DNA from: CAVQEG01 sp963711465
GTDB lineage: Bacteria > Bacteroidota > Ignavibacteria > OLB7
Reading direction: 5' to 3'
Length of the DNA: 64,000 bases
NCBI GenBank assembly: GCA_963711465.1
Contig: CAVQEG010000001.1
Location: 248,001-312,000, forward strand
The position numbers and the translations under genes were made by a program. This document shows positions 41,101 to 50,500 of this stretch, piece by piece. The notes beneath the pieces were generated by a model, which worked only from the letters and a program-made list of their open reading frames with translations, had not been told where the DNA came from and did not search any database. The stretch's first letter is position 1; each line of letters begins with the position of its first letter.

Positions 41101-41816
41101 AGATTGCGCGCCGCAACGGTGCCCGCACGCGAGAAGCCGCCGGAGATCTGGCCGCCGACCAGCAGCGTGGTTCCGTCGACCAGCAGCGAGCGCACGACGC
41201 CGATGACGCCGACCTGGCGGGCGAACTGGAACCAGAGGTTCTCACTCGGCCGGAACCGCGCGATGTTGCCGGCCTGTACCCCGCCGGCCGTGGTGAACGA
41301 ACCTCCCACGAGCACGTCGCCGTCCATGAACGTGATTGCGTACACCGGACCGTTTGTGCCGTCGTTGAGCGCGTGCCAGCGCGATCCGTCCCAGCGGGCG
41401 ATTCCGTGGGTGATCGCGTTGCCGGCGATGTAGAAGGCACCGGAGACGTAGACGTCGGTGTCGTGGATGGCGATCGCGTAGACCTCGCCGTCGGTACCGG
41501 GAGGGCCGAAGATGTCGGCCCAGTACTGATCGCCGTCGACCGAGTCGGGTCCGAGCAGATGGGGGAGTGCCGTGTCGCCGATGCGGGAGAAGACCGGCTG
41601 GCCGGCGGCACCAGTCGACATTCGCCATCCGCTCGGGTCGATGGTTCCGGAGATGTGGCGGGAGAGATCGAGGGTTCCGTCGGAGCGCAGCAGACTGCCG
41701 AGCGGAGTCGTGGCCGCGGCTGTGGGGACGGAATCGGTCTGTGCAGACGCCGCTTCGACCGCCAGAAGAACGACGGCGACGATCAACAGTGCTGCGATCG
41801 ATTTCTTCGGGTGCAT
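38118..41816 (-). CDS. Large secreted 'AGG..A..IARWDG' repeat protein with T9SS sorting domain
   Basis: A 1,232-residue exported protein. Start ATG at 41816 (MHPKKSIAALLIVAVVLLAVEAASAQ, signal peptide of 26 residues). From about residue 100 to 1,130 it consists of roughly 20 tandem repeats of 45-55 residues built on 'G.V.ALA..GD..YAGG.F..AGG..A..IARWDG..W..LG.G', a kelch/Rax2-like beta-propeller pattern; two or more propellers are likely. The sorting domain is SSVRPNPFSESFYVTFSL ... LYDETGRLVRTLLHED ... GAYFYRVETGEFVSSGVIVCQ, with the VCQ-stop overlapping the next start. Regular Trp and Gly-Gly positions suggest recent internal duplication. No catalytic motif; function unknown. Confidence 0.9.
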   Translation of the reverse strand: MHPKKSIAALLIVAVVLLAVEAASAQTDSVPTAAATTPLGSLLRSDGTLDLSRHISGTIDPSGWRMSTGAAGQPVFSRIGDTALPHLLGPDSVDGDQYWADIFGPPGTDGEVYAIAIHDTDVYVSGAFYIAGNAITHGIARWDGSRWHALNDGTNGPVYAITFMDGDVLVGGSFTTAGGVQAGNIARFRPSENLWFQFARQVGVIGVVRSLLVDGTTLLVGGQISGGFSRAGTVAARNLLEWNGIFWSSVGRGLDGVVTSLVHAGDSYYVGGAFKLAFNESDTVDSPGIVRLTNDTFFDVGGGVDGQVAAIAWRDSALYVTGAFTMAGGVPAANVARWDGSSWSPLGGGLGSDGLGIAADSAHIYIGGHFVDAAGLTVNYIAQWDGAVWTVMRGGMADTAVPFVAAVAVGNGNLYAGGRFLLAGDVNAYNVARWDGEFWYPLANGYDRTVDHNGTSGNVYALAVSGDNVFVAGDFRTAGGDPVNCVARWDGGEWSSLGTGIGGANPFVRALTVAPDGDLYAGGIFDSAGGVPARGIARWDGTSWHAVGSGIGGETPYVFALAMRGSDVVAAGAFTSAGGKPTGCIAAWNGAGWNPLGTGVAGDSTEYHYITALAIDGSVVYAGGQFATAGGVAARNVARFDGTGWAALGNGLNGPVSALAVHDGDVIAGGDFAGSGDGFDRVNAPWIARWDGSEWSSYGAVDGPVRALVVDNGVLYAGGEMTHADGIVTGYIARDVNGWASLARGVNAPVHALCFDQVGVLYGGGEFTLAGTLKAKHVAEWFNGSWTALGSDPTIGIAGTIRTLAIDGDRLYVGGNFTAVGGIRASRIAVWDGTVWRSLGKGRENGVDDTVLAIAARGDTVYVGGKFTHAGSDTAAYLAMYDGTAWQQLGGGVGGPDPYVYALKLDGDDLYVGGAFREAGGVSASRIASWSISRHTWDTMQGGVTAGAYFTHVSAIEIRGNDVYVGGFFTKAGTTYANSIARWDGSSWHQLGDGVDGTVHAIAIDGEDIYAGGDFRHSASTYLGRVARYRGGTWQALDSGVDRRVEDICISDGILYIAGQFQIAGRMQVQGVARLVDGQWRQLGRGVQHVDRDGIAYALAPIDSGVWVGGDFRVAGGKASYYLGRWQHIGSDGGVIAAVATPSSLEEQTIVSSVRPNPFSESFYVTFSLPHSGLTTLRLYDETGRLVRTLLHEDLREGTHSVVATRGTLASGAYFYRVETGEFVSSGVIVCQ

Positions 41817-41910
41817 GGTTGTGGGGTCGTTGGTTCGCCGTGGGGTGCCGCGCCAGGGCACGAGGCGAGGTGTGGGGTTTGAATTCAATCGAACTCGACG
41901 CCCGAGGGCG

Positions 41911-43368
41911 CTATTGACGCAGCACGGATATGGTGCGGATCGAGCCTGCCATGCGGACGCGACAGAAGTACACGCCGCGTGCGATCCTCGCCGGTGGTTG
42001 CCACCGCAGCGTGTGCGCGCCCGCGGCAAGAATGCCGTCGAAGAGCGTGGTGATTCGCCGACCTGTCGCGTCATAGACGGCGATGCTCGCCGGGCCGGCG
42101 CGCTCGTTATGCACGTGGATGGTCGCCGTCGATTCGAACGGATTGGGCACGACATCGGAGGTGATGTTCTCCGCGGCCAGAGCCAACCCTGCCGGATGCC
42201 GTTCGATACGCGCGTGACGCCAGCGTCCGATCAGCAGCGGCTGGCCGCGGCCCCGTGCACCCTGTGCGTAGTAGATGTACCGCTCGTCGATACAGAGCAC
42301 ACAGAGTCCGAAGGAGTACGACGACTGTGGCGGATAGACGGTCACCCAGAGCCGACCGCCGTCGGTCGAATAGTCGATCCGACCGAATTCGTAGACCACA
42401 TGCAGCTGTGCGGTGTCGAACCAGTAGAGGCCGTTGGCATAGACGACGTCGAGCTGGTTGTCAGGAGGAAGGCGCGGTTCGACAGTCCAGTTCTCGCCAC
42501 CATCACTCGAGTACTCCAGAAGGTATTTCCGCGTGTTGGGAACGTCGTTCATGTCCGGCACGAGCATCCGCAGCGTGAGACTGTCGCGGGCATAGAGCCC
42601 GAAGGCCCAGTGTTCCGGCGTCTTGAGCGTGCGTGTCCACCGCCAGGTGCGGCCGCCGTCGGAGGTGACATGGATACCGGAGGGCTGCACGTGGGTCATC
42701 TGGCTGAACGCGAATCCATGGCGTGCGTCGGCCATGTCCAGGTCAGAGAAGCGGACGGAATCGCATCGGAGTTCCCAGGTGATGCCGCCATCCTCGCTGG
42801 CCCAGAATCCACGACTGGTGCCGAGAAAGCCGACGGTACCGGGAGCGTCGATGCGGTGACGGAAGAAGAAGCTGGGTGGAAATTTCCCGTTGGATTCATC
42901 GTTCGGCGGAGCGACGAATCCGTGCAGTTCGTCCAGGGTCTGTCCGCGTCGCCATGTCACGCCGCCATCGTCGCTGAGGATAACGGCGTTGACGGAGTCG
43001 TCGAACATGGCCACGCCGGCGACGTGGTCGGCACCGGCGGAGGTATCGACGAAGGCGAGCGCCCAGGTGCGAGCAATGCCCTCGGGCAGCGCCGGGGTGC
43101 CGCCGAGTTCGGCAAGGGTCTCGGCGGAGTCGCGACTGAGGACGATGCTGCCGTTGTCACGTCCGACGACGAGCGTGCCCTGGCAGGCGGCCATGGTGAG
43201 TGGCTGCGCGTCGACGAGTGGCGTGGATGCGGGCAGCCGGGCCCATCGGCCGGCGGTGTCGAGGTGCTCGACGCCGTAAATCTGCGCCGAGGCATGGCAG
43301 CAGGACAATGCGATGAGGACGGCGAACAGAGCCGGGAATCGGAGTGGCGGGATGTAGCGATGGTTCAT
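41911..43368 (-). CDS. Secreted BNR/Asp-box propeller protein with T9SS sorting domain
   Basis: A 485-residue exported protein, first gene of the cluster. Signal peptide MNHRYIPPLRFPALFAVLIALSCCHASAQ. Asp-box motifs of sialidase-like/YCF48-like propellers are visible: LSDDGGVTWRRG, ASEDGGITWELR, TSDGGRTWRWT, SSDGGENWTVE, STDGGRLWVTV. The sorting domain is DVVPNPFESTATIHVHN ... VYDATGRRITTLFDG ... RGVYFCRV. No sialidase catalytic residues are apparent, so a binding or structural role is more likely than an enzyme. It is divergent from the sigma gene at 43,747 across a 378-bp spacer, and followed by the 1,232-residue repeat protein after 94 bp. Confidence 0.9.
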   Translation of the reverse strand: MNHRYIPPLRFPALFAVLIALSCCHASAQIYGVEHLDTAGRWARLPASTPLVDAQPLTMAACQGTLVVGRDNGSIVLSRDSAETLAELGGTPALPEGIARTWALAFVDTSAGADHVAGVAMFDDSVNAVILSDDGGVTWRRGQTLDELHGFVAPPNDESNGKFPPSFFFRHRIDAPGTVGFLGTSRGFWASEDGGITWELRCDSVRFSDLDMADARHGFAFSQMTHVQPSGIHVTSDGGRTWRWTRTLKTPEHWAFGLYARDSLTLRMLVPDMNDVPNTRKYLLEYSSDGGENWTVEPRLPPDNQLDVVYANGLYWFDTAQLHVVYEFGRIDYSTDGGRLWVTVYPPQSSYSFGLCVLCIDERYIYYAQGARGRGQPLLIGRWRHARIERHPAGLALAAENITSDVVPNPFESTATIHVHNERAGPASIAVYDATGRRITTLFDGILAAGAHTLRWQPPARIARGVYFCRVRMAGSIRTISVLRQ

Positions 43369-43746
43369 GGCCGGCGGAAGATCATTCCAGAAGCGGTGGC
43401 CGCGTCGTGGGTGTGGGGAATTCGGTTCGCTGCGAATCTACAGCATAGACCGGCCCGGACCGCGAAGTGTCGCAGCGGCGGGTGCTGACGGCGCGCCGGT
43501 TTTTTCCGAGTCGTGTAACACTCCTCCCGCCGGAAAGTCTATACGGGCGGAACGCATGCATCGACCGCGTGGACGGGCACGCGTTTCGGGTCGGACCGGC
43601 GCGGCGCCCCTGCGCGTGCGTCGGTGGTTGGTGCATCGGCGCATCGGTCCGACCACTCGTCGTATGTTGGTCACCTCCGTCCATTGCGGACACGGCTTCG
43701 GCGAATTCCACGACGTGTCGACCACAACCCCCGCGCAGTTGTATCC
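43369..43746. other. Divergent control region, propeller cluster versus sigma module 2
   Basis: 378 bp without a gene, between two divergent starts. It should hold promoters for both the 20-kb cluster and the sigma/anti-sigma operon. I see a T-rich patch (GGTTTTTTCC, about 43,498-43,507) followed by GTGTAAC and, 18 bases on, TCTATA. This might be an ECF-type promoter, but it matches no consensus I can defend. Confidence 0.4.
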
Positions 43747-44403
43747 ATGAGCAACGCGAGCCCGCATCCATCCTCGGCAACCGATCGCAACGACCGCGAC
43801 CGTGCGCTCTTCGACCGCTATGCGTCCGGCGATCAGCTGGCGTTCCGCGATCTGTACGAGCTCTACGAGCGTCCGTTGATTCTGTACTGCGAATACCTCA
43901 TGCGCACCCCACAGGAGGCGCAGGACGTCTTTCAGGAGACGTGGCTCAGAATCGTGAAGGTGGGAGATCGGGGCACGAGGGTGGAGAACTTCCGGGCATT
44001 GCTGTTTACCATCGCGCGCAACAATGCGCTGACGCGCCTTGGAAATCTGAAGCAGGCGGTGCGGCAGAACGTACCGCTGGACGTGCTCGGGCCGGAGAAC
44101 GCGGCGCTCTCGCGCGGTGGCGAGCCGTTTCCGGAGCTCGAGGAGCTGGTGCAGCGTGCGCTGCAGCGTTTGCCGGTCGTGCAGCGTGAGGCGTTCGTGC
44201 TTCACGCGGTCTTCGGCTATACGTTTCAGGAGATTGCCGAAATGCAGGGAAGCACGATGACCGCGGCCAAGACGCGGGCTTTCCGTGCGCGCGGCTACCT
44301 CCGCAAGCTCATCGGCAACTGGCTCGGGCTGGCAGAGGACGACACGCTCGACGGGGAATCCTCCGGTTGCATTTCACCCCATTTATTTGAGTCCAAACAG
44401 TAA
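43747..44403 (+). CDS. ECF-type RNA polymerase sigma factor
   Basis: A 218-residue ECF sigma factor. Start ATG at 43747 (MSNASPHPSSATDRNDRDRALFDRY). Region 2: ALFDRYASGDQLAFRDLYELYERPL ... EAQDVFQETWLRIV ... LLFTIARNNAL. Region 4: LPVVQREAFVLHAVFGYTFQEIAEMQG with helix-turn-helix STMTAAKTRAFRARGYLRKL. The region-4 core EREA/LHA.FGY.-.EIAEM.G is clearly related to the sigma factor at 6,071. The stop TAA shares one base with the ATG of the anti-sigma gene, so the two are coupled. Neighbouring OmpA-family and surface-protein genes on the same strand make them plausible regulon members. Confidence 0.94.
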   Translation: MSNASPHPSSATDRNDRDRALFDRYASGDQLAFRDLYELYERPLILYCEYLMRTPQEAQDVFQETWLRIVKVGDRGTRVENFRALLFTIARNNALTRLGNLKQAVRQNVPLDVLGPENAALSRGGEPFPELEELVQRALQRLPVVQREAFVLHAVFGYTFQEIAEMQGSTMTAAKTRAFRARGYLRKLIGNWLGLAEDDTLDGESSGCISPHLFESKQ

Positions 44404-45194
44404 TGGCAACGGCCGATCTGATCACGTCATTCCTCAGCAATGAGATGAGCCCCGACCAGGAGCGTGAGTTCCTGCTGTCGGTAGCAGCGAGTGATTCGAT
44501 GCGACTGGAACTGAAATCGCACGTGATGCTGGATCGAATTCTCGATACGCAGGCGCGGGAGGCGACGGTTCCCGGGACGGTACGCAATCTCATCCTCGCC
44601 GAGGCGGGCATCACCACTGTCGCCGATGGGCGAAGCGGTTCGTCGAGCCCCGCGCTCCGCGGCTCGGGTTCGTTCATGTCACGAATCACCCGCGGCGCAC
44701 TCGTGATTGCCCTTGCAGCCACCGGGTTCGCTGCAGGTTATTTCACCGGTGACGAGGCCGCGCAGCCGGCGACGACCTCGTCGGCATTTCATTCGGTTCC
44801 GACGGTCAGCGACCGACCGGTGCCGATAACTCCCGTTCCGCTCGAAGGCATGGCCGCGGGTGCAGTTCGTGCAGTGGCCGCGGTCACCAGCCCCGTGATG
44901 TCGACGTCCTCGCAGCAGTCGCCATCGCAGCAGTCGCCGCGGCTGGAGACCTCGCGACAGCCGATGCATACGGCGGCTGCGAGCGGCCGATCGATCGACG
45001 CGAATGCGACGCAGAGTCACGCTTCGACGGCTGAGCAGAGCCGATCGGTGCCCACGACCGATGTGACACCGACGACGACGACACCGCCCGCCGAGGCGTC
45101 GTCGCCGCGAGTCGATCCCAGCGCCAGCGTGCATCTGACGAAGCGTCATCCGAACGAAGTGGACCGCAGCAAGGCGGACGGGCCCAACAACTGA
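44403..45194 (+). CDS. Putative anti-sigma factor (single-pass membrane protein)
   Basis: A 263-residue partner of the preceding sigma factor. The cytosolic head (1-75), MATADLITSFLSNEMSPDQEREFLLSVAASDSMRLELKSH, shares a spaced motif with the protein at 5,247: 'F/YLS..M....E..F...VA.D...RLELK'. A transmembrane helix follows at about 99-120 (GALVIALAATGFAAGYFTG), then a 140-residue Ser/Thr/Gln/Pro-rich outer tail. No zinc-finger motif. It starts on the last base of the sigma gene and is followed after 8 bp by the OmpA-family gene. Assignment rests on position, topology and similarity to the other copy. Confidence 0.7.
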   Translation: MATADLITSFLSNEMSPDQEREFLLSVAASDSMRLELKSHVMLDRILDTQAREATVPGTVRNLILAEAGITTVADGRSGSSSPALRGSGSFMSRITRGALVIALAATGFAAGYFTGDEAAQPATTSSAFHSVPTVSDRPVPITPVPLEGMAAGAVRAVAAVTSPVMSTSSQQSPSQQSPRLETSRQPMHTAAASGRSIDANATQSHASTAEQSRSVPTTDVTPTTTTPPAEASSPRVDPSASVHLTKRHPNEVDRSKADGPNN

Positions 45195-45202
45195 TCGATG
45201 GT

Positions 45203-47356
45203 ATGAGCCCGGGGCGACCCGAATTCATGAGGGAGCGGCGCGCCCGCTCCCTCATCGCATTTGCCTCCGTACTTGCTTCGATACTTCCGTTCGTCGTTCG
45301 ATCCGCGATCGCACAGTCCGCACCTCCGGCGATCGCCGACGATTCGGTATCGACCGGCCGTGGACTGTTCTCCCCGTTCGTCCTCGCCGTGTCGGCCGGC
45401 CCTCGTTGGCAACTGAATCAAACCGCGTTCGACGCCTCGCCCACGTGCCCGGACTACGGACGCTTCGGCTCCGCATGGAGCCATGAGCTCGTTTCACCCT
45501 CGCTTTCCTTCTTCTCACCCCTTCCGGTCCGGCCACCCTTGTGGCTGCGTGCCGGCGTCTCGTATTCGCGGGAACATGTGACGCTGCGCTCCGACGTGCG
45601 CGGCTATCCGCAGATCCTGCCCGGTGACAGTCTCACGCCGGTCGGTGAAGCCGAACCGACCGACGTCGGCTATCAGAGCCGGTTCGATGTCGATGCGGCC
45701 TCGCTGCAGTTGTGGGCGGGCGCCGAGTATCGCTGGGAGAATCTGCTGCGCGGTGGTCTCGGCATCGGCCTTGACCTGCCGACGTTTTCGAACGAAGCGC
45801 GCACGCGCGAAATCGTCACCCCCGGATGGGTGTTCAATTCGACGGGAACGCCGGAGCGTCCGCTGGAGGATCCCACCGTAACGGTGGAATCCCGCACGAT
45901 GGCGCTGGTTGCCTCCTGCTGGCTCGGCGCGAATCTCGCCGCAGGCCCGCGACTGCGGCTGATGCCGGAGCTTCGGGCAGAAGTGCCGCTCGGCTCGATT
46001 TCCTCGACGGTCGACTGGCGTCCGTTGTCGATCACCGCGGCGATGGGATTCGCCTGGCGGTTCGGTACCGAACCTGAGGTGGTGGCCCCGCCGGTGCAGC
46101 CGCAGGACACGGCGCCGGCGGTGAAGAAGCCGTACCTGGCGGTTTCGGTCACGGTGCGGGGTGTGGACTCCAATGGTGTCGAGTACCCCAACCCCGCGAT
46201 CGAGGTGGTCGATGCCCCGTGGACAGACGAGGTTCCGCTCATCCCGTATGTGTTCTTCGACAGCGCTTCGGCATTGATACCACAGCGGTACGACCTGCTC
46301 GAGAACGCATCGCAGCGACTGGGGTGGTCGCTCGACTCGATGATTCACGTCACGCCGCTGGACGTCCACTGGCAGATGCTGAACGTGATCGGAAGACGGA
46401 TGCGGGAACATCCCGAGGCACGGGGTGTGTTTCGGGGTACCGGATCGGTGGAGGAGATGACGCTCGGCGGCGGGCGACTGGCCCTGGCACGGGCGCGGTC
46501 GGTGCGGGACTATCTGGTCGAAACGTGGGGAATCGACTCGACGCGAATCGACCTCACGTGGAGTCCCGACCCGACGAATCCGTCGCGGCAGGGAACGCCG
46601 GAGGGGAAGCAGGAGAATCGGAGGGTGGAATTGTCGTTCGACGACACGGCGATCCTTGCGCCGGCTGTGCTGCACCGAAGCGCCACGGTCGCGTCGCCAC
46701 CGGCGGTGCGATTCTATCCGGAGGTCGTCGCCGACGAGGATCTCGCCTCGTGGTACATCTCGGTCTACCAGGGCTCCCGAGAATTCCTGCACTTCCAGGG
46801 AGGTGGTGCCGCAGAGTCGCTGAAGCAGGACCAGCTCTGGCCCCTGGAGGACATGCGGATCAACAGCGACATGGCGCCGATCCACTACCGGTTCGTCGCG
46901 GTCGACGCCGTCGGTCAGAAGGCCGAGGCAGAGGGGACCTTCCGCGTGGTCGTTCGGCATCGGACCGATTCGTCGGCACTGCAGCCGGAGATCGAGGGCT
47001 ACAACCTCGTCGGGTTCGATTTCGACTCCTCGGAGCTGCAGCCGCGGCAGTTGGCGGTGATCGAGCGGATCGCGCGGCATGCCGGTGCGGGAACCCAGCT
47101 GGCGATCACGGGGTATACCGATCGTGTGGGCGATCCTGATCGCAATCGGCAGTTGGCGCGGGCGCGGGCCGAGACGGTGGCCTCGGCGATCGATTCGACG
47201 CAGAAGCGGCTTGACCTGCCGCAGCCCGATGCGGTGGACGCATTCGGCAGCGAGGGAGGGCAGCAGGAGCTGTCGAACGATGTGCCCGAGGGGCGGATGC
47301 TCTCGCGGCGTGTCAGAGTGAGCATCAGTCGACTGCGCGGCACCGACGGGGAGTAG
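45203..47356 (+). CDS. OmpA-family outer-membrane protein
   Basis: A 717-residue envelope protein. Start at 45203 or, more typically for a signal peptide, the in-frame ATG at 45227 (MRERRARSLIAFASVLASILPFVVRSAIAQ). Residues about 50-290 form an outer-membrane-barrel-like region with SPTCPDYGRF. Next comes a degenerate OmpA-like segment (YVFFDSASALIPQRYDLL ... GRLALARARSVRDYLVETWGI). A C-terminal OmpA_C domain (about 610-717) has FDFDSSELQPRQLAVIERIA ... ITGYTDRVGDPDRNRQLARARAETVASAI, including the Asp and Arg that bind diaminopimelate. Thus it probably links outer membrane and peptidoglycan. Paralogue of the protein at 9,578, which lacks the final domain in clear form. Confidence 0.88.
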   Translation: MSPGRPEFMRERRARSLIAFASVLASILPFVVRSAIAQSAPPAIADDSVSTGRGLFSPFVLAVSAGPRWQLNQTAFDASPTCPDYGRFGSAWSHELVSPSLSFFSPLPVRPPLWLRAGVSYSREHVTLRSDVRGYPQILPGDSLTPVGEAEPTDVGYQSRFDVDAASLQLWAGAEYRWENLLRGGLGIGLDLPTFSNEARTREIVTPGWVFNSTGTPERPLEDPTVTVESRTMALVASCWLGANLAAGPRLRLMPELRAEVPLGSISSTVDWRPLSITAAMGFAWRFGTEPEVVAPPVQPQDTAPAVKKPYLAVSVTVRGVDSNGVEYPNPAIEVVDAPWTDEVPLIPYVFFDSASALIPQRYDLLENASQRLGWSLDSMIHVTPLDVHWQMLNVIGRRMREHPEARGVFRGTGSVEEMTLGGGRLALARARSVRDYLVETWGIDSTRIDLTWSPDPTNPSRQGTPEGKQENRRVELSFDDTAILAPAVLHRSATVASPPAVRFYPEVVADEDLASWYISVYQGSREFLHFQGGGAAESLKQDQLWPLEDMRINSDMAPIHYRFVAVDAVGQKAEAEGTFRVVVRHRTDSSALQPEIEGYNLVGFDFDSSELQPRQLAVIERIARHAGAGTQLAITGYTDRVGDPDRNRQLARARAETVASAIDSTQKRLDLPQPDAVDAFGSEGGQQELSNDVPEGRMLSRRVRVSISRLRGTDGE

Positions 47357-47506
47357 GGCCTTGGAGCGGTCGTGGTAGCCGATCCCGTGTTGCAGTATAT
47401 TGCCGTGTATCAGACTATGACGTGACCGAGTCGCATTGACCTCGCACTCCCCTCGCGGCCCCGTCGGCCGGAGGCGATCCCGACAGCGAAGACAGGGACT
47501 TCGCAG

Positions 47507-50500
47507 GTGGGATCGACCACGAACACTCAACTGGAATGTGATTTATCAGACGCGCATGCACCATTGAGATACGCACCTGCTGATAGTTCCTTCACCGCCG
47601 CGCGCTCTATCGTCGCGGTCGCCGTCCTCGCATTCTTCTGCCGGCCCGTTTCCGCGCCGGCACAGGATGCGTGGTGGCTGTACCGTGAGATCGATCAGCG
47701 GATGATCCAGGAATACAATCCGCAGGTCCAGTTCGACGCCTGGGGCAATGAGCATGTCGTCTGGGGTGCAGCCGATCCGGAACGCTCCGGACTGCAGCTT
47801 TTCTACAGCAACGATGTCTCCGGTCGCTTCTGCAGGCCGATCCAGGCCACGTGGGGCGGCACCGTCTTCGATTCCACCAACGCTGAGATCTCCTCGTTCG
47901 TATTCCGGCTCGACCGGAATTCCGTCGTGCACCTGGCCTACGTCGCCAACGTGCAGAACCGGCTGCAGCTGCAGTATACCCGCAACGACTCGAACGGATT
48001 TGCCGAACCGATCATTCTGGGTGAGCATCTGCGCTACGACATGGCGGTCGACTCCACCGGGATGCCGCACGTCGTCTGGATCGACGTCGAGAACCAGCGG
48101 ATCGGTCTCAACTACTGGAACCCCCGGCTGAAGGAGCCCGTGCAGCTCGCTTCGCATCCCTGCAACAGCGTCAGCGGCGGATGCGATGTCGGCTACCCTG
48201 ACGTCGAGGTGGGCAAGGACGGGCGACTCGACGTCGCCTTCCGCGCGGATTCCTCCGCCTACTTCTTCACCTGGCCTCCCGGGCCGGGTTCCATCGAACA
48301 GCTCCCGTCACCGAAGTTCGATCCGAACGCGACGCGTCTCGGAACGGGCGACCTACGCATTCGCATGGCGCTCGACACCGACGGTGACGCGCACATAATC
48401 ATTCCGCAGGTCCGCTTCGGCTCGTATTCCCTCGTCTACGTCTTTCGGCCGGTCAACGGACCTGCCGGATGGAGGACGCTGGAGGTCAACCGCCTCGACT
48501 CGCTGCCGGTCGGATTCGACATCGCCTGCAACGCCGCCGATCGTCTCACCGCCGTATGGACGGTTCGAAAGGACAGGAACGGCGTACTGCAGACACGTGC
48601 GGTCGACTTCACGCCGCCGGGCGGATGGAGTGGATGGCAGCTGGGAGAGGAGCAGACCTTCGACCTCGGACGGACCGCTTCGCCGGGCGGGCTTCCTCGC
48701 AGGGCCTTTCACGTTGCCGCGCGCGGCGATCGCGTCGCGGTCACGACGCTGGCGACCGAGTCGACGGGAGATTCGCTTGCCACGCGGCTCGGGCTGCTCG
48801 AGTTGACGTCGCGTCGACCGCAGATCGCCTACATCGAACCCGATGCCGCCGCGGCCGGGATGAACGTGGTCGTGGAGACCGTGGCGCCCTTCAGGGCAAT
48901 CGGGGCATTCGGAGCCGACGGATTCGATCCGTCGCGGGTCAGTCTGCGGCTGATCGATCCTGCAGACGCCGACCGTGTGGTGATCGGACCGACCGTCGTC
49001 AGTTGGAACGGTCGGCTCCTCTCGACGATGCTCTTCGTTCGAGCCGGGGCCGAACCCGGCGGGGTGCCGATCGCGGTCAACGTCGACGGTCGCGTGAGCA
49101 ACGTCGATACGTTCCACATCGTCGTGCCGACGGGCGGAACGTTCCAGGGCGGTGGGCGAATTCCGCTGGCACGTTCGCGCCGGGGGGTGATCGTCGTCGA
49201 CTCGCTGGTGCTGCGCAATGGCGTCTTCACGATCGATCCCGTCGACGTAGATCCTGTGTTGCCGGGCAATCAGGGAATGCTGCCTGTGACGATCCTTTCG
49301 CTCGGACCGGTACGCATCGACTCTGACGCGGTGCTGTCGGTTTCCGCGCCGGGACTGCGTGACAGCACGCTAGTACCCGATGCCGGCCCCGGTGGCGGCG
49401 GCGGTGGTTCCGGCGGCTGGGTCGAGGGCGGCCGCGGCTACACCGGCGGCGGCGGACCCGGACGACTGTTCGAGGTCGGAGTCGTCGGTGCATCGGTCGG
49501 TTCCGGCGGAATGCGCTCCGGACGCTACAGCGGCGGGCCGGGGCTGGCCGGCACTCCTGGCGGAGCCGGGTATCCCGAGGCGCCCGGTGGCGGTGGACTC
49601 GGACATCCGTTCGGCGCCAGTGGCATGTTCGGCGGCATATCCAATCGTGAACCCGCCGGAACGTTCTCAGGCGGCTTCGGCGGAGGGTCGGCCGGACACA
49701 ATGCGCTCGACGCCCTGCGTCGTCCGACCGGCGGCGGAGGTGGCGGCAACGCCACACCGGGCGGAACGGGCAACGCGCCGAATGAAGAGAGCAACGGCGG
49801 ATGGATCGTGGGAACTCCGCAACTGGTTCCCCTTGCCGGTGGTTCAGGCGGCGGCGGCGGCGGGTACGACGGCAGCGGATTCGTCACCGGCGGCGGTGGA
49901 GGCGGAGCCCTCGCGTTGTTCTCCTACGACACGCTCAGTATCGCCGGCCGCATCGAGGCCGATGGCGCTCACGGAGCCAACGCCGGCACGGGCGGCGCCG
50001 GCGGCGGCGGCGGTGGCGCCGGTGGTGCAATCATCCTCGGTGCAAAGGGCGCCCTGGTGCTCGATCTCTCAGCGCATCTGGAGGCGCTCGGCGGCGCGGG
50101 CGGCCACGGTCTTCGACCGGACGATCCGAGCGGCGGCCAGGGTGGTGCCGGGCGTATCCGCATCGACGGCAATGGCGGGCTGGCGGCCGGACGCTGCAAA
50201 CCCGCCGTCGGATACTCCGGACCGTCCACGGGCGGCTCCAGCGCCTTCATTGCCGATACCGGTTCGTTCGTCAGCGGCTTCGGTCAGCCCGGAAGCCACG
50301 TGCGGCTCTTTGTCAAACGTGAAAACGGCCAATGGGCCTACTCGACGCCGATCGACACGGTGGTGGGCGATGACGGAACGTGGAGAGCCCGACTTCGTGG
50401 TGACTTCAGGGGAGAGAAAATCTATCTGGTGGCGATGCAGGCCGTCGACACCGCCTCGGACGACGAGTACGCCGATGCACCCGCCTGGGTGATGTCCTCC

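Noticed and set aside
39486..41882. A 798-codon open frame on the plus strand
   Set aside because: It is fully antisense to the 1,232-residue secreted protein, whose signal peptide, repeats and sorting domain are unmistakable. High GC and regular repeats keep the antisense frame open.
43505..43540. GTGTAAC ... TCTATA as promoter of sigma module 2
   Set aside because: It is plausible by position, but I could not find the same pair of motifs in module 1 and know no consensus to match, so it is mentioned only in the intergenic entry.
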